This document shows positions 56,068-64,000 of a stretch of 64,000 nucleotides of DNA, piece after piece (positions within the stretch are counted from its first letter, which is position 1; each line of letters begins with the position of its first letter). This DNA is from Photobacterium damselae (lineage in GTDB: Bacteria; Pseudomonadota; Gammaproteobacteria; Enterobacterales; Vibrionaceae), in assembly GCF_003026815.1 (NCBI RefSeq), contig NZ_PYOG01000014.1:33964-97963 (forward strand), read 5' to 3'. Below the pieces are notes generated by a model. The model made no database searches. It was given only the letters and a program-made list of their open reading frames with translations, and had not been told where the DNA came from. The translations under genes and the position numbers were made by a program.

Positions 56068-57114
56068 TTACTCATTTAAGAGTTGGCAATATTGCCTATG
56101 AGTCTTCTTGATTTGATTATGAATATCATATTTCTGTCTAACCCATGCCTGTGCTTGCTCCCCTGTCTGTTTCAACAACAAAGGTGACCGATGAATTCTT
56201 TCAAGCAATTTTTGTACCGAGATCATATTATTATAATCAGCATGCCAGCTATGAAGATCATTGGAAAATAGATCCTTAAGCGCCCCTACAGGCTGAGCAA
56301 TAATCGGGCGTTGTGTTGCCATGGCCTCAACTGCACTATAGCCAAATGCCTCATACCAATCAGAGGGGACCAAAACCAAATGTACTTTTTTCAATACCAC
56401 AGTCACATCATTAAGATAACCATAAGAAATAATATTATCTGTTTGCTCTGGTAATCGATGAATAACCTTTTGTAATTCCCCCTCTCCCACCAGATGTAAG
56501 CGAGCAAAACGGGCTATCTCTGGTAAAGAAAATAGAGATATCAATTTATTAACCCCTTTTTCATTAGATAAAGAGCCGATATAACAACACTCTAAATATT
56601 GAGTAACTTCAATTTGGGGAATTGGCCTAAACCGTGTCAAATCAACACCGTTATCAATATGAACGACTTTAATGGGGGGTAATAAAGAGCACAACCAAGA
56701 TGAAGTAAACGACGATACGGCAATAACACGGGATAACGGTAGTGCTAAAAGAGATTGTTTTACTCGCAGATAAACGTTGATTTTTGGTTTTTTCAAAAGC
56801 GAATTATGGCAAGTTAAGATGACTTTTTTAGCCAAACATTTAGCCAATAATATATGTCGATGCCCAATGCCATAAAAATGGAAATGAATCAGATTCGGTT
56901 GATATCGCAAAAAATATTTAGCGAGATCGATGCTTGAGTGAAATATTTTAACTTCATAGCCGAGAGAGGTTAAACAGCTCGATAATTCCTTATCAATGCC
57001 TCTTACTAAAAGAATATATTGATGTGGACTGTGGGTTGGTAAATGGTAGAGAAAATCAAAAAAACTGCTGCCCTGTTTTAGAAAAATATCGCAAACTAGC
57101 ACAATATTAGCCAT
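56068..57114 (-). CDS. Glycosyltransferase family 4 protein
   Basis: A protein of about 348 residues with a GT-B fold. The C-terminal signature LVPSDWYEAFGYSAVEAMAT with the ExFG-type motif is typical of GT4 retaining transferases, and HIDNGVDLTRF precedes the nucleotide-sugar domain. The start at 57114 is set by GGTGGG and the MANIVLV N-terminus. It is the first gene of the minus-strand glycan cluster. Confidence 0.85.
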   Translation of the reverse strand: MANIVLVCDIFLKQGSSFFDFLYHLPTHSPHQYILLVRGIDKELSSCLTSLGYEVKIFHSSIDLAKYFLRYQPNLIHFHFYGIGHRHILLAKCLAKKVILTCHNSLLKKPKINVYLRVKQSLLALPLSRVIAVSSFTSSWLCSLLPPIKVVHIDNGVDLTRFRPIPQIEVTQYLECCYIGSLSNEKGVNKLISLFSLPEIARFARLHLVGEGELQKVIHRLPEQTDNIISYGYLNDVTVVLKKVHLVLVPSDWYEAFGYSAVEAMATQRPIIAQPVGALKDLFSNDLHSWHADYNNMISVQKLLERIHRSPLLLKQTGEQAQAWVRQKYDIHNQIKKTHRQYCQLLNE

Positions 57115-57229
57115 ATAGAACCCACCATTTCCCTCTCTACACAAGATATTTCAATATATAATTACTGTAGATGAAAATAGCGGGCTCTAGTATTTTTTTA
57201 GTCCAACAAATGAATATATCTGACTATAT

Positions 57230-58321
57230 TTACACTTGAGTAGAGTGTCCAACCTCTTTAGCATCATGTTGCTTCGCAAAATCAGCTAATTGATTAAAGT
57301 CTTTAGGTTGCCAAACCTGTTTCTTTTTAAGCTCAGCTGGTAGTAACTCAAACTGTTTTTCTCGATCAGCTGAATGAAGATACAAATCTGTCCATTGTTC
57401 ACTGTTATCGCCATTACTTAATTGCGCTGTTAACTGCTCAAGTTCGCCATTTGCTACACCATTTGGCTGTAAATCAAGACGTAGTCGATAGTCTCGCTTT
57501 AGTACAACCCATTTTTGCGGTAATCGCTTAGAGCTATCCCACCACTGACCATCTAAAGATGCCATTTTTTGTTTCGCTTTATCTGCAGAAACAATATCTA
57601 AAGCGATTAATTTTGCTTTTAAATTCTGAGTAAATATTTGAGAAAATGTTTGTTTAGAAATAGATGGCTGTTGTTGCAATATGTTCATCGCAACTTTAGC
57701 ACCAAGCATATTTGAATAAAGATCTTCAGGAGAAAACGCAGAAGCTAGCTCAGAGAAACCGCCGACAGATTCAAGACCAAACCATTGAGCTATTTCGTGC
57801 CATTGAGCTAATCGAAATGCCATCAAACCAGCTAGTTCAACACTAATTTGTTGACGCTCTTGGGCCGTTAAACTATGTGTATCCTTTTTAGGTAAATAAA
57901 CATGACGCGAGCGCAACTCAGGTGTGAGAACAATACTCGTTCCTGAGCCCAGTTTTGAATGGATTTCTTGATATAAGTAAAAGGTAAAATCAGCCGTATC
58001 TCGTACATGGGCAATATCAATGAATCCCCCTTTTTGCGTATAAACAATCCCGTTAGTCTCTTTTCCCATTCCTAACAGACTACTTGAAACACCTTGCGAA
58101 CCATCATTATAGACATGAGATCCTAAGTCTTCGATGCCTAAAATATTACCAATAGAAAAGAATGGAACGGGAACACCGCCTACTTCTGCTTTTAGGTCTT
58201 TACCAAAAGCGCAACACGGGCGCACACCTACAGGCGCATCCATTGCATTAACTGAACCAATGAATAAAAGTAATCCAGCACCAAGTATTAGTTTTATGAG
58301 TTTTATCATGATATTAGCCAC
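57230..58321 (-). CDS. DUF4056-like exported protein
   Basis: A 363-residue protein with a signal peptide (cleavage near GSVNA). GVRPCCAFGKDLKAE near the mature start, the long FIDIAHVRDTADFTFY motif and an HEIAQWFG helix, which recalls metal-dependent hydrolases, place it in DUF4056 or its close relatives. GTG at 58321 overlaps the upstream stop codon (TAGTG) and is preferred for coupling; ATG at 58309 is an alternative. It is the last gene of an envelope operon. Function is unknown; a zinc site is possible. Confidence 0.65.
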   Translation of the reverse strand: MANIMIKLIKLILGAGLLLFIGSVNAMDAPVGVRPCCAFGKDLKAEVGGVPVPFFSIGNILGIEDLGSHVYNDGSQGVSSSLLGMGKETNGIVYTQKGGFIDIAHVRDTADFTFYLYQEIHSKLGSGTSIVLTPELRSRHVYLPKKDTHSLTAQERQQISVELAGLMAFRLAQWHEIAQWFGLESVGGFSELASAFSPEDLYSNMLGAKVAMNILQQQPSISKQTFSQIFTQNLKAKLIALDIVSADKAKQKMASLDGQWWDSSKRLPQKWVVLKRDYRLRLDLQPNGVANGELEQLTAQLSNGDNSEQWTDLYLHSADREKQFELLPAELKKKQVWQPKDFNQLADFAKQHDAKEVGHSTQV

Positions 58322-59448
58322 TAAAACGCTTCATTAATATTGAAATAGAACCCGCTACTATCCTTGCCAACAGCATAATCTATTCGAACATTAATTCGAG
58401 GTTTAAAGGTAAAACGGTAGCCTATCCCTGCTGATGGTAGCCAAGAGTCTGAAAATAACTCACTGCTTTTCGGCGCAATATTACCGCCGCCAATCCAAGC
58501 CACCATGCCGTGTCGATAATTAAAACGATGCCTCAACTCTATTTGGCTAGATAGCTGATAACGATCTCGATATTGCCCAGTATAATATCCACGCATACGA
58601 TCATCATTTCCCATCTCAGCATAACCATACCAAGGGATATCACCATCAACCTTTTGACCGTGAAGATCCCAAGCGAGTACATCACTATCGCTTATTTCAA
58701 CATATTGACGATAATTGATCGTCAGGCGTTGGTAATTTTGGTCAGATCCTAAACTTTTACGGAAATTAACCCATTCAGCAAACAGAAGCATGCCATGGTA
58801 AGGGTTGGGCTCAAAATCTCGACTGTCGTACTCAAAGGCAGTGCTAATACCACTACTTCGTTGATCTTCCAATTGGTAAGCAGTCAGCAAATTACTATCA
58901 ATTTTTTGTTTCGCGTAACTTTGAAAATCCCATCCTAAAGTCACATAGGTATGCGGTAAAAACTGATAAGAGATTTTCGGTGCAACTTTAAAAATACGTC
59001 CTTGATATTCACTTTTATTACGATCATCTTCCGCTGCTTTTTTCCCAATACCCCAATAATACTGTGGGGAATGGCTGATCCACACATCACCAAGGAGGCG
59101 TAGTCGATCGTGGTTTAGATAGGTTCGATTCTCAAGTCCTAGTCCGTATGAACCCGTGGATGAGATATAAGATTTGATCGCTAACGTTGAATAAGGGGTT
59201 GTTTCCACCCAATCTGAAGGTGCATATAAACCAACAGCCGCAATACCAAACCCAACACCTTGTTCTGGATTGGCAAAAGGACCAGGAAGTACGCCCCAAT
59301 CGATTCCCTGTGAAACATCAATAGTATCGCTAGAACCCAATTGAGTCAGAAAATTATCAATCCAATCCTGTTGCGGCTCATTTTCAGTCGCATATAAATA
59401 AGGACTATTGACCATAATAAGGGAAGACAGTAATAGTTTTTTCAACAA
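58321..59448 (-). CDS. POTRA-less Omp85-like outer-membrane barrel
   Basis: A 375-residue protein with a signal peptide and a 16-strand-sized barrel. The L6-type motif RMRGYYTGQYRD, just as in Omp85/BamA-related barrels, and the C-terminal Phe (FYFNINEAF) are clear. Only about 60 residues precede the barrel, too few for POTRA domains, so it falls in the short noNterm-type Omp85 group. It is 12 bases after another barrel gene and overlaps the DUF4056-like gene by one base. Confidence 0.75.
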   Translation of the reverse strand: MLKKLLLSSLIMVNSPYLYATENEPQQDWIDNFLTQLGSSDTIDVSQGIDWGVLPGPFANPEQGVGFGIAAVGLYAPSDWVETTPYSTLAIKSYISSTGSYGLGLENRTYLNHDRLRLLGDVWISHSPQYYWGIGKKAAEDDRNKSEYQGRIFKVAPKISYQFLPHTYVTLGWDFQSYAKQKIDSNLLTAYQLEDQRSSGISTAFEYDSRDFEPNPYHGMLLFAEWVNFRKSLGSDQNYQRLTINYRQYVEISDSDVLAWDLHGQKVDGDIPWYGYAEMGNDDRMRGYYTGQYRDRYQLSSQIELRHRFNYRHGMVAWIGGGNIAPKSSELFSDSWLPSAGIGYRFTFKPRINVRIDYAVGKDSSGFYFNINEAF

Positions 59449-59460
59449 AAGGTCCCTTCC

Positions 59461-60327
59461 TTAGTAGCGAAAATCAATTGAGACAAAGGCACTTTGACGA
59501 TCGCCAAAGCCAAATTCTGCTAATAAGTTTAAATTGGGATTGATCTGATATTGAGCCCCCATAATAGGATTCCACTCTGTCGTTAGACGCTGCTCAATAT
59601 GAAATTCACCATCTTTCACAATTGGATTTAATGCACTTGGCAAGCCCAATTCACTTAATTGTCCAGATAACGATTGTTCGACGTCTTGATACATCGCACC
59701 ACCCCAAATTCGAAGTGGAACCCCTAACTTATGAAAATCATAACCGACACGAGGACTGATCACCCAAGCATCAATATTACCGTCAATCACAGTCAATTGA
59801 GTTTGAGTATAACTGGCATCAACTAACCCAAACCAATTTTCGTAACCACCTGCTAATACGATACCACCACCATATAGATAACCATCAAGATCAAGAGAAA
59901 AGTTATCAATTCTACCTTTTATTTTGTGATCTGGTCGCCCTGGTAATAAGGGTTTAACAGAAACAGCGTAATTAACTGAAGTTTCAGACTTACCTGTCAT
60001 TTTACCAGCAAGCGCATAAACATTTAGAAATGGAAATAACCACATGTCAGCACGAAGTGTTACAACTTCACTGGTTTGTTTACCTTTTTCTGCTTGCATA
60101 TCAATACCACGGATAAAATTTGGTAAATGCAACCCAGAAAAACCTATGCTATCGACTTGAATCCCTTGTTCTAGCGACATATAGCTTAAATTAAAACCAA
60201 TAGGCTTAGGCAGATCATAACCAAGTGCTTCTGCTTTTTCTTTCCAGATAGGTAAAGAAAATGATTGGGCAAATGCACTAGAAGAAACTGCTAGACCACA
60301 CAGTAAAGGAATAAGACGACGTTGCAT
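59461..60327 (-). CDS. Outer-membrane beta-barrel protein of unknown function
   Basis: A 288-residue protein with a signal peptide (ending SSSAFA) and alternating amphipathic strands in the mature part, ending in a Phe-x-Tyr tail (FVSIDFRY). It is the first gene of a three-gene operon with the Omp85-like and DUF4056-like genes. The segments DMWLFPFLNVYALAGKMTG and LYGGGIVLAGGYENWF suggest a 10-14-strand barrel. No function is assigned. Confidence 0.7.
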   Translation of the reverse strand: MQRRLIPLLCGLAVSSSAFAQSFSLPIWKEKAEALGYDLPKPIGFNLSYMSLEQGIQVDSIGFSGLHLPNFIRGIDMQAEKGKQTSEVVTLRADMWLFPFLNVYALAGKMTGKSETSVNYAVSVKPLLPGRPDHKIKGRIDNFSLDLDGYLYGGGIVLAGGYENWFGLVDASYTQTQLTVIDGNIDAWVISPRVGYDFHKLGVPLRIWGGAMYQDVEQSLSGQLSELGLPSALNPIVKDGEFHIEQRLTTEWNPIMGAQYQINPNLNLLAEFGFGDRQSAFVSIDFRY

Positions 60328-60459
60328 ACAAAGACCACAAAAAGGAGAGAATAAAGGAGATAGGGATTATTGTATCTTGTACAGCCAAAAAGTAAACGTG
60401 TAAGTATACATTTACTTCTAGTCATTCACAGGAAGAATAAATAAAATATCGCAAACGAT

Positions 60460-60498
60460 AACGCCATTGATATGAATGATATATCAATGGCGTTTTAA
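60460..60498 (-). terminator. Hairpin terminator of the DUF3283-like gene
   Basis: A perfect 14-bp stem (60460-60473 with 60481-60494) has a 7-nt loop. It lies about 45 bases after the stop codon of the minus-strand gene. Confidence 0.7.
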
Positions 60499-60542
60499 TT
60501 AACTTAGCATAATTGAATATTGTTGCTACCAAGGTCTACAAC

Positions 60543-60749
60543 TTATCGTACACCCATTTGGGCTTTATATTTGACAACAGCTTGCTCAAAAAACTCACGC
60601 TCATCATCATCAACAATATTATTTAATAGCTCAGAAAAAACCTCAGGACCTGCTTTTGCGTTACTGACTTTCCAAACCGCATAAGCAGCCTGCTTATCCA
60701 ATTCAATTCGATTTTTTTCTGCATCAGACAGTAATGATAAGTTATGCAT
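60543..60749 (-). CDS. DUF3283-like small protein
   Basis: A 68-residue cytosolic protein. The run LSLLSDAEKNRIELDKQAAY followed by AVWKVSNAK is the DUF3283 pattern of vibrios. Function is unknown. It has its own strong hairpin terminator. Confidence 0.75.
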   Translation of the reverse strand: MHNLSLLSDAEKNRIELDKQAAYAVWKVSNAKAGPEVFSELLNNIVDDDEREFFEQAVVKYKAQMGVR

Positions 60750-60810
60750 TAACCTTTATCTCAATATCCAAGAAACGTACTCGGGGTAGTGTATCGGATC
60801 CATTTACATA

Positions 60811-61566
60811 TCAGAACCCCAGCTGATATTTAAAAAAGATAAAAAATGCAATCACAATAACAAACACCAAGCCAACACTTGCCAATGAACTGACTTTCTT
60901 TAAAGATGGCGCATGTAATATATCTTGAAGATCAACATCATCTTCTAGGCGTTGTTCTTTAAATTCTTCGATCAATTCTTGATAAATGACTTCTATCTTA
61001 CTCGATGAATCCAAAACTGAATCAATAACTTGAGCTTCAAACCATTTACTGTCTTCAATAAGATCAGGATCTTTTACCCATGATGCGGTATATAGCTGTC
61101 CAGTTCTAGACTCGATAATTGAAATCAGGTATTCGTCATTTTGACGAGCTAATACCCAACACGGTAAGTGGCTATTCTCTCGTCTAATTAAAGAAGGGAA
61201 TGGGTATGTTTCATCATCGGATAGATTGGTTAATAATGATGAGCTAAGTAGGTGGAAAGGAAATTGTTGAACACTTTGAGTCAACCAATAGTACAAATGG
61301 CGATTAAATACTGCTTGTCGTAATGGAGCAATACGAGCTAAACCACGAAGCCAATACGCTTTAAAAAAGTCAGAAGTCATATGGATATTTTGAGCTCGAC
61401 AAACGCTAACTTTTAATTTTTGAATGGGGCAACCCGCTTCATCAACAAACAGAGGATCGATAGTTAATTCGTTATCTGTCGGCTGCCAATATACAAACTT
61501 AAACAGGTCGGTTAACTTATCATTTAACCTATCTACTGTTTGCAAATATAAATCATAGTTAGTCAT
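60811..61566 (-). CDS. C-terminally membrane-anchored protein of unknown function
   Basis: A 251-residue protein with one hydrophobic segment at the very C-terminus (about 228-248, VGLVFVIVIAFFIFFKY) and a cytosolic main body, i.e. a tail-anchored layout. The body has no motif I recognise. It is separated from the downstream DUF3283-like gene by 61 bases. The neighbouring 572-base gap contains palindromes that may affect its promoter. Confidence 0.55.
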   Translation of the reverse strand: MTNYDLYLQTVDRLNDKLTDLFKFVYWQPTDNELTIDPLFVDEAGCPIQKLKVSVCRAQNIHMTSDFFKAYWLRGLARIAPLRQAVFNRHLYYWLTQSVQQFPFHLLSSSLLTNLSDDETYPFPSLIRRENSHLPCWVLARQNDEYLISIIESRTGQLYTASWVKDPDLIEDSKWFEAQVIDSVLDSSSKIEVIYQELIEEFKEQRLEDDVDLQDILHAPSLKKVSSLASVGLVFVIVIAFFIFFKYQLGF

Positions 61567-61721
61567 TCAATCCAACTCTCTCATCCATGAACTATTGATT
61601 TTAGATTATATCGTCATCTAAAGAATTCATCTTTGATAACAACCTCAAATTAGAAAAACTCGTCTGAAAATTTATAAAAAATTCCTTTCTATAAGCATCA
61701 AAATCACAAGAATAAGCGGTT

Positions 61722-61744
61722 TTACATCAATGTAATCCATTACA
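61722..61744. promoter_or_regulatory. Overlapping palindromes TTACAT-N2-ATGTAA and TGTAAT-N2-ATTACA
   Basis: Two 14-bp palindromes overlap by six bases. Together they form a dyad-rich 23-bp site in the divergent promoter region. The bound factor is unknown. Confidence 0.45.
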
Positions 61745-61880
61745 CCTGCAATTTACTAAATAGACTAACCAGAGATTAAACCAAGCAGGAAATAGTAGAT
61801 AAAAACAAAATAAATACAGCTAGTTAAACCAATTTCAATATTGATATTTACCTTACTAATTTTAAATTACCGTCCTAAAA

Positions 61881-61894
61881 AGCAAACGTTTACC
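61881..61894. promoter_or_regulatory. PurR-like operator upstream of deoD
   Basis: AGCAAACGTTTACC closely matches the PurR core GCAAACGTTTGC. Control of a purine salvage gene by PurR is plausible. It lies about 250 bases from the start codon, so it may act with a distal promoter. Confidence 0.5.
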
Positions 61895-61954
61895 ATCACC
61901 AAATCAACAGATTTAGTTATCACCTGCTATTTTTAGCATAAATAGATTACAAAG

Positions 61955-61970
61955 TGTGATATAGATCTCA
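61955..61970. promoter_or_regulatory. CRP-like site upstream of deoD
   Basis: TGTGA-N6-TCTCA matches 9 of the 10 half-site bases of the CRP consensus TGTGA-N6-TCACA. CRP control with CytR is well known for deo genes in E. coli. Confidence 0.5.
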
Positions 61971-62138
61971 TGGATATAAGTTGGTTTTACCTAAACTTGT
62001 TGGCAACGAAAAGCACATCAATTTGGAATTTCCTCCTTAATAATTCCCAATTGACATATGAAAAAGAGCTTTGTCATTTCGGTAGAGACTCTTCACTGCT
62101 TTAATTAATTAGATAACATCTTTTTAGGAGCTCATATT

Positions 62139-62849
62139 ATGGCTACTCCACATATCAACGCTGAGTTTGGTGATTTTGCAGAAACAGTATTAATGCCTGG
62201 TGATCCACTTCGCGCTAAATTCATTGCAGAAACGTACTTAGAAGATGCAAAAGAAGTATGTAACGTGCGTAATATGTTTGGTTACACTGGTACCTATAAA
62301 GGCCATAAAATCTCAGTAATGGGCCACGGTATGGGTATTCCATCTTGCTCTATCTATGTTCATGAGTTGATCAAAGATTTTGGCGTGAAAAATGTTATCC
62401 GTATTGGTAGCTGTGGCGCAGTTCATGATGACGTAAAACTGATGGACGTAATCATTGGTATGGGTGCATCTACCGATTCTAAAGTAAACCGTATTCGTTT
62501 TAATAATCATGATTTTGCTGCAATTGCTGATTTCCACCTACTTGAAACAGCGGTTAGCCAAGCTCGCAGTCAGAATGTACCAGTACGCGTAGGTAATGTG
62601 TTCTCTGCCGATCTATTCTACAGCCCAGAAGTTGATCTATTCGATAAAATGGAAAAACTCGGTATTTTAGGTGTCGATATGGAAGCGGCTGGCATTTATG
62701 GTGTAGCAGCAGAACTAGGTGCAAAAGCCCTAACCATTCTTACTGTTTCAGATCATATTAAGCGTGGTGAAAAATTGAGTTCAGAAGATCGTCAAAAATC
62801 ATTTAACGATATGATGAATGTGGCTCTTGAAACGGCTGTAAATCTATAA
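62139..62849 (+). CDS. deoD: Purine nucleoside phosphorylase DeoD
   Basis: A 236-residue hexameric phosphorylase cleaving purine ribo- and deoxyribonucleosides with phosphate. The N-terminal [20 protein letters not shown] with [33 protein letters not shown] and the nucleoside-binding [10 protein letters not shown] and SDHI segments are all present. TAGGAG precedes the ATG. It is apparently alone rather than in a deoCABD cluster. Confidence 0.96.
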   Translation: MATPHINAEFGDFAETVLMPGDPLRAKFIAETYLEDAKEVCNVRNMFGYTGTYKGHKISVMGHGMGIPSCSIYVHELIKDFGVKNVIRIGSCGAVHDDVKLMDVIIGMGASTDSKVNRIRFNNHDFAAIADFHLLETAVSQARSQNVPVRVGNVFSADLFYSPEVDLFDKMEKLGILGVDMEAAGIYGVAAELGAKALTILTVSDHIKRGEKLSSEDRQKSFNDMMNVALETAVNL

Positions 62850-63088
62850 GTACCTCTTTTGCAGTTTGGACGCCTACCCCGACGTCCATTCTGCTTTTTA
62901 TTAATGCGTTCATAACTTATTCTTGAACCATTCTGAGCAGATGCTCAATATCAAAATTCTGTTGTCCCGCCTTGTTATCAGTAACGGTATTCAATCAATA
63001 ATCGCTACATTCCTCTCAATCATAATAATGATAACTAGGACGTATTTTTCTAACTTGCTACGATAAGCTTTAGTGCAAGGATTAGGTA

Positions 63089-63889
63089 ATGATGACCATG
63101 AAGCAAGATCCAATATCAAATCAACAATGTCTTCCTCCTGCGATCCATGGATTGCAATTTAACCATTGTAAAACAATTGGATGCAGTCGTTTTGGCTCAA
63201 CAAATGAAGATCACTATGTGTTTCAGCGTACTAATCCAGCTAAACCCGCTCTTATTTGTCGTGAATGTGGCGCATTTCCACCAATCTTAAGTAATCCTGA
63301 TGTTGTTGCTGAAGCATCACGTTTAAAAATAGCTCAAAGCAGTGGATTGCCTGCCTGCAGTAATCTTGACTGTGAAAACCTTGGCCTACCCGTATTAACC
63401 CATCGTCATCTTTATCATGCTTTTGGTTACAGTGGTGATCGACAACGTTATCGCTGTAAATGTTGCCAACATACCTTTGTTGATCGCTGGTCGGGTTTCA
63501 ATCAAAAGCACTTAGTGCAACAAAAATTATTGGCCATGCTTTTTACTGGACATTCTGTTCGCGATATTTGTCGCCGCCTAAGCATGAACCCAAAATCTTT
63601 CTACGATCAACTCTCACATATAGCCAGTCGCTGTCGCCGTCAATTAGCTATGTTTGACGGCCGCTTATTTAAGCATGCTCATTCTCTAGCTCTTGCATCT
63701 GATATACGACCATTACAACCATGCAGTGACAATGGCGTATTATGGATAGCAACCAGCGAAGCTCAATCAGGCTATGTTGTTGGCCAACACACCAATTTTC
63801 AGCCTGAAGAAGTAACAGAGCGTTTTGAGATCCACGATGCCTATACTATTGGTACCCGTTTTATTGCACCACATGTAAGTCCCATTTAG
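63089..63889 (+). pseudogene. Zinc-ribbon transposase-like gene, 3' end disrupted
   Basis: A 266-residue frame with several CxxC pairs (CRECG, CSNLDCENLG, CKCCQHTFV) that look like IS1-type zinc ribbons, then a helix-turn-helix (AMLFTGHSVRDICRRLSMN) and the beginning of what may be an integrase-fold core (LALASDIRPL, VLWIATSEAQSGYVVG). The frame stops after APHVSPI, where the DNA changes to IS-like sequence. The gene is therefore most likely cut by insertion; the remainder would lie beyond the element. AAGGATTAGG precedes the ATG. Confidence 0.55.
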
Positions 63890-64000
63890 AAATGTCATGT
63901 TTGAGCCAGATTGAAATGTCATGTTGAACTAACTTCAAAAGACGCTTTTTCTTTGCTGTTTTGGAGCCTGTGGATGTTGTTAACCATGACTGATAATGAA
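63875..64000 (+). mobile_element. Left end of an insertion sequence running off the window
   Basis: Where the zinc-ribbon gene ends, the sequence contains two direct copies of GAAATGTCATGTT (63889-63901 and 63913-63925), as seen in terminal repeat regions of some insertion sequences. A new frame then starts at 63974. The exact boundary is not visible because the right end and target duplication are outside the window. Confidence 0.5.
63974..64000 (+). CDS. Start of a possible transposase gene
   Basis: Only nine codons (MLLTMTDNE) lie within the window, preceded by TTGGAG at a suitable distance. The N-terminus resembles ISNCY/IS1202-type transposases (TMTDxE start), from memory and with too little sequence to be firm. 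Confidence 0.35.

Larger units (their letters stand above)
61567..62138. other. 572-base regulatory region upstream of deoD
   Basis: No coding frame is supported. The gap holds overlapping TTACATCAATGTAA and TGTAATCCATTACA palindromes (61722-61744), a PurR-like site (61881-61894) and a CRP-like site (61955-61970). It separates divergent genes. Confidence 0.5.

Noticed and set aside
1..64000. CRISPR array, prophage or rRNA operon
   Set aside because: No regularly spaced short repeats, phage structural genes or rRNA-like sequence were seen in the window.

Overview
The window looks like chromosomal DNA of a gamma-proteobacterium of the Vibrionaceae, most likely Aliivibrio. The DNA is AT-rich. 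It carries families typical of vibrios (DUF3316, DUF3157, DUF3283 and DUF4056-like proteins), many divergent LysR regulator/target pairs, the TATACCCAAGT inverted repeats common in vibrios, and two diguanylate cyclases. The genus is inferred from gene content; no rRNA is present.

Layout. 1-1.1 kb: 3' end of an RluA-type pseudouridine synthase, then a yefM-yoeB toxin-antitoxin pair. 1.1-7.4 kb: redox and detoxification genes (yqhC/yqhD, a LysR regulator facing a peroxiredoxin and an old yellow enzyme), interrupted by a lone HNH endonuclease. 7.4-13.3 kb: a minus-strand hydrogenase-maturation operon (hupK-like, hypF, hypC, hypD, hypE) with no hydrogenase structural genes, hypA or hypB beside it. 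13.3-16.2 kb: small secreted proteins, a regulator remnant and a secreted C69 peptidase. 16.3-20.1 kb: a LacI regulator divergent from an NhaC-type carrier and a MalY/PatB C-S lyase, with two identical operators. 20.2-22.5 kb: two identical tRNA-Ser(UGA) genes bracketing a GlpM-like protein, a membrane protein and a SpoU/TrmH methyltransferase. 22.7-31.4 kb: a divergent cold-shock-like protein, pdxY, a TPR-GAF-GGDEF cyclase, msrA, tandem secreted paralogs and a large Lon-type protease. 31.8-35.3 kb: small secreted proteins, a 26-codon ORF, a two-domain PTPS/QueD-like protein, a beta-barrel and a SpoIIAA-like protein. 35.5-39.3 kb: LysR, an opine-dehydrogenase-family enzyme and a YfcC permease. 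39.3-43.3 kb: a sugar-binding protein, sensor kinase and response regulator around a stand-alone PTS EIIB. 43.4-53.2 kb: envelope proteins, a globin-coupled cyclase, two LysR/transporter pairs (MATE, cation/proton antiporter), an SMR pump and a PCu(A)C copper chaperone. 53.2-57.1 kb: a surface-glycan cluster (PhyH oxygenase, two GT4 transferases, acyltransferase). 57.2-60.3 kb: an envelope operon (beta-barrel, POTRA-less Omp85-like barrel, DUF4056). 60.5-62.8 kb: two small genes and deoD. 63.1-64 kb: a zinc-ribbon transposase-like gene that appears cut by an insertion sequence running off the window.

Most of the window is ordinary accessory chromosome. The parts that most deserve attention are: the binding protein/kinase/regulator locus with an orphan EIIB; the opine-type operon, plausible for a bacterium associated with marine invertebrates; the PTPS protein whose catalytic motifs are split between two domains; the isolated hupK-hypFCDE block; and the Omp85/DUF4056 operon beside the glycan cluster. 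All functional calls come from reading sequence motifs, not from database searches. Start codons were moved where a ribosome-binding site or family N-terminus clearly favoured an internal start.
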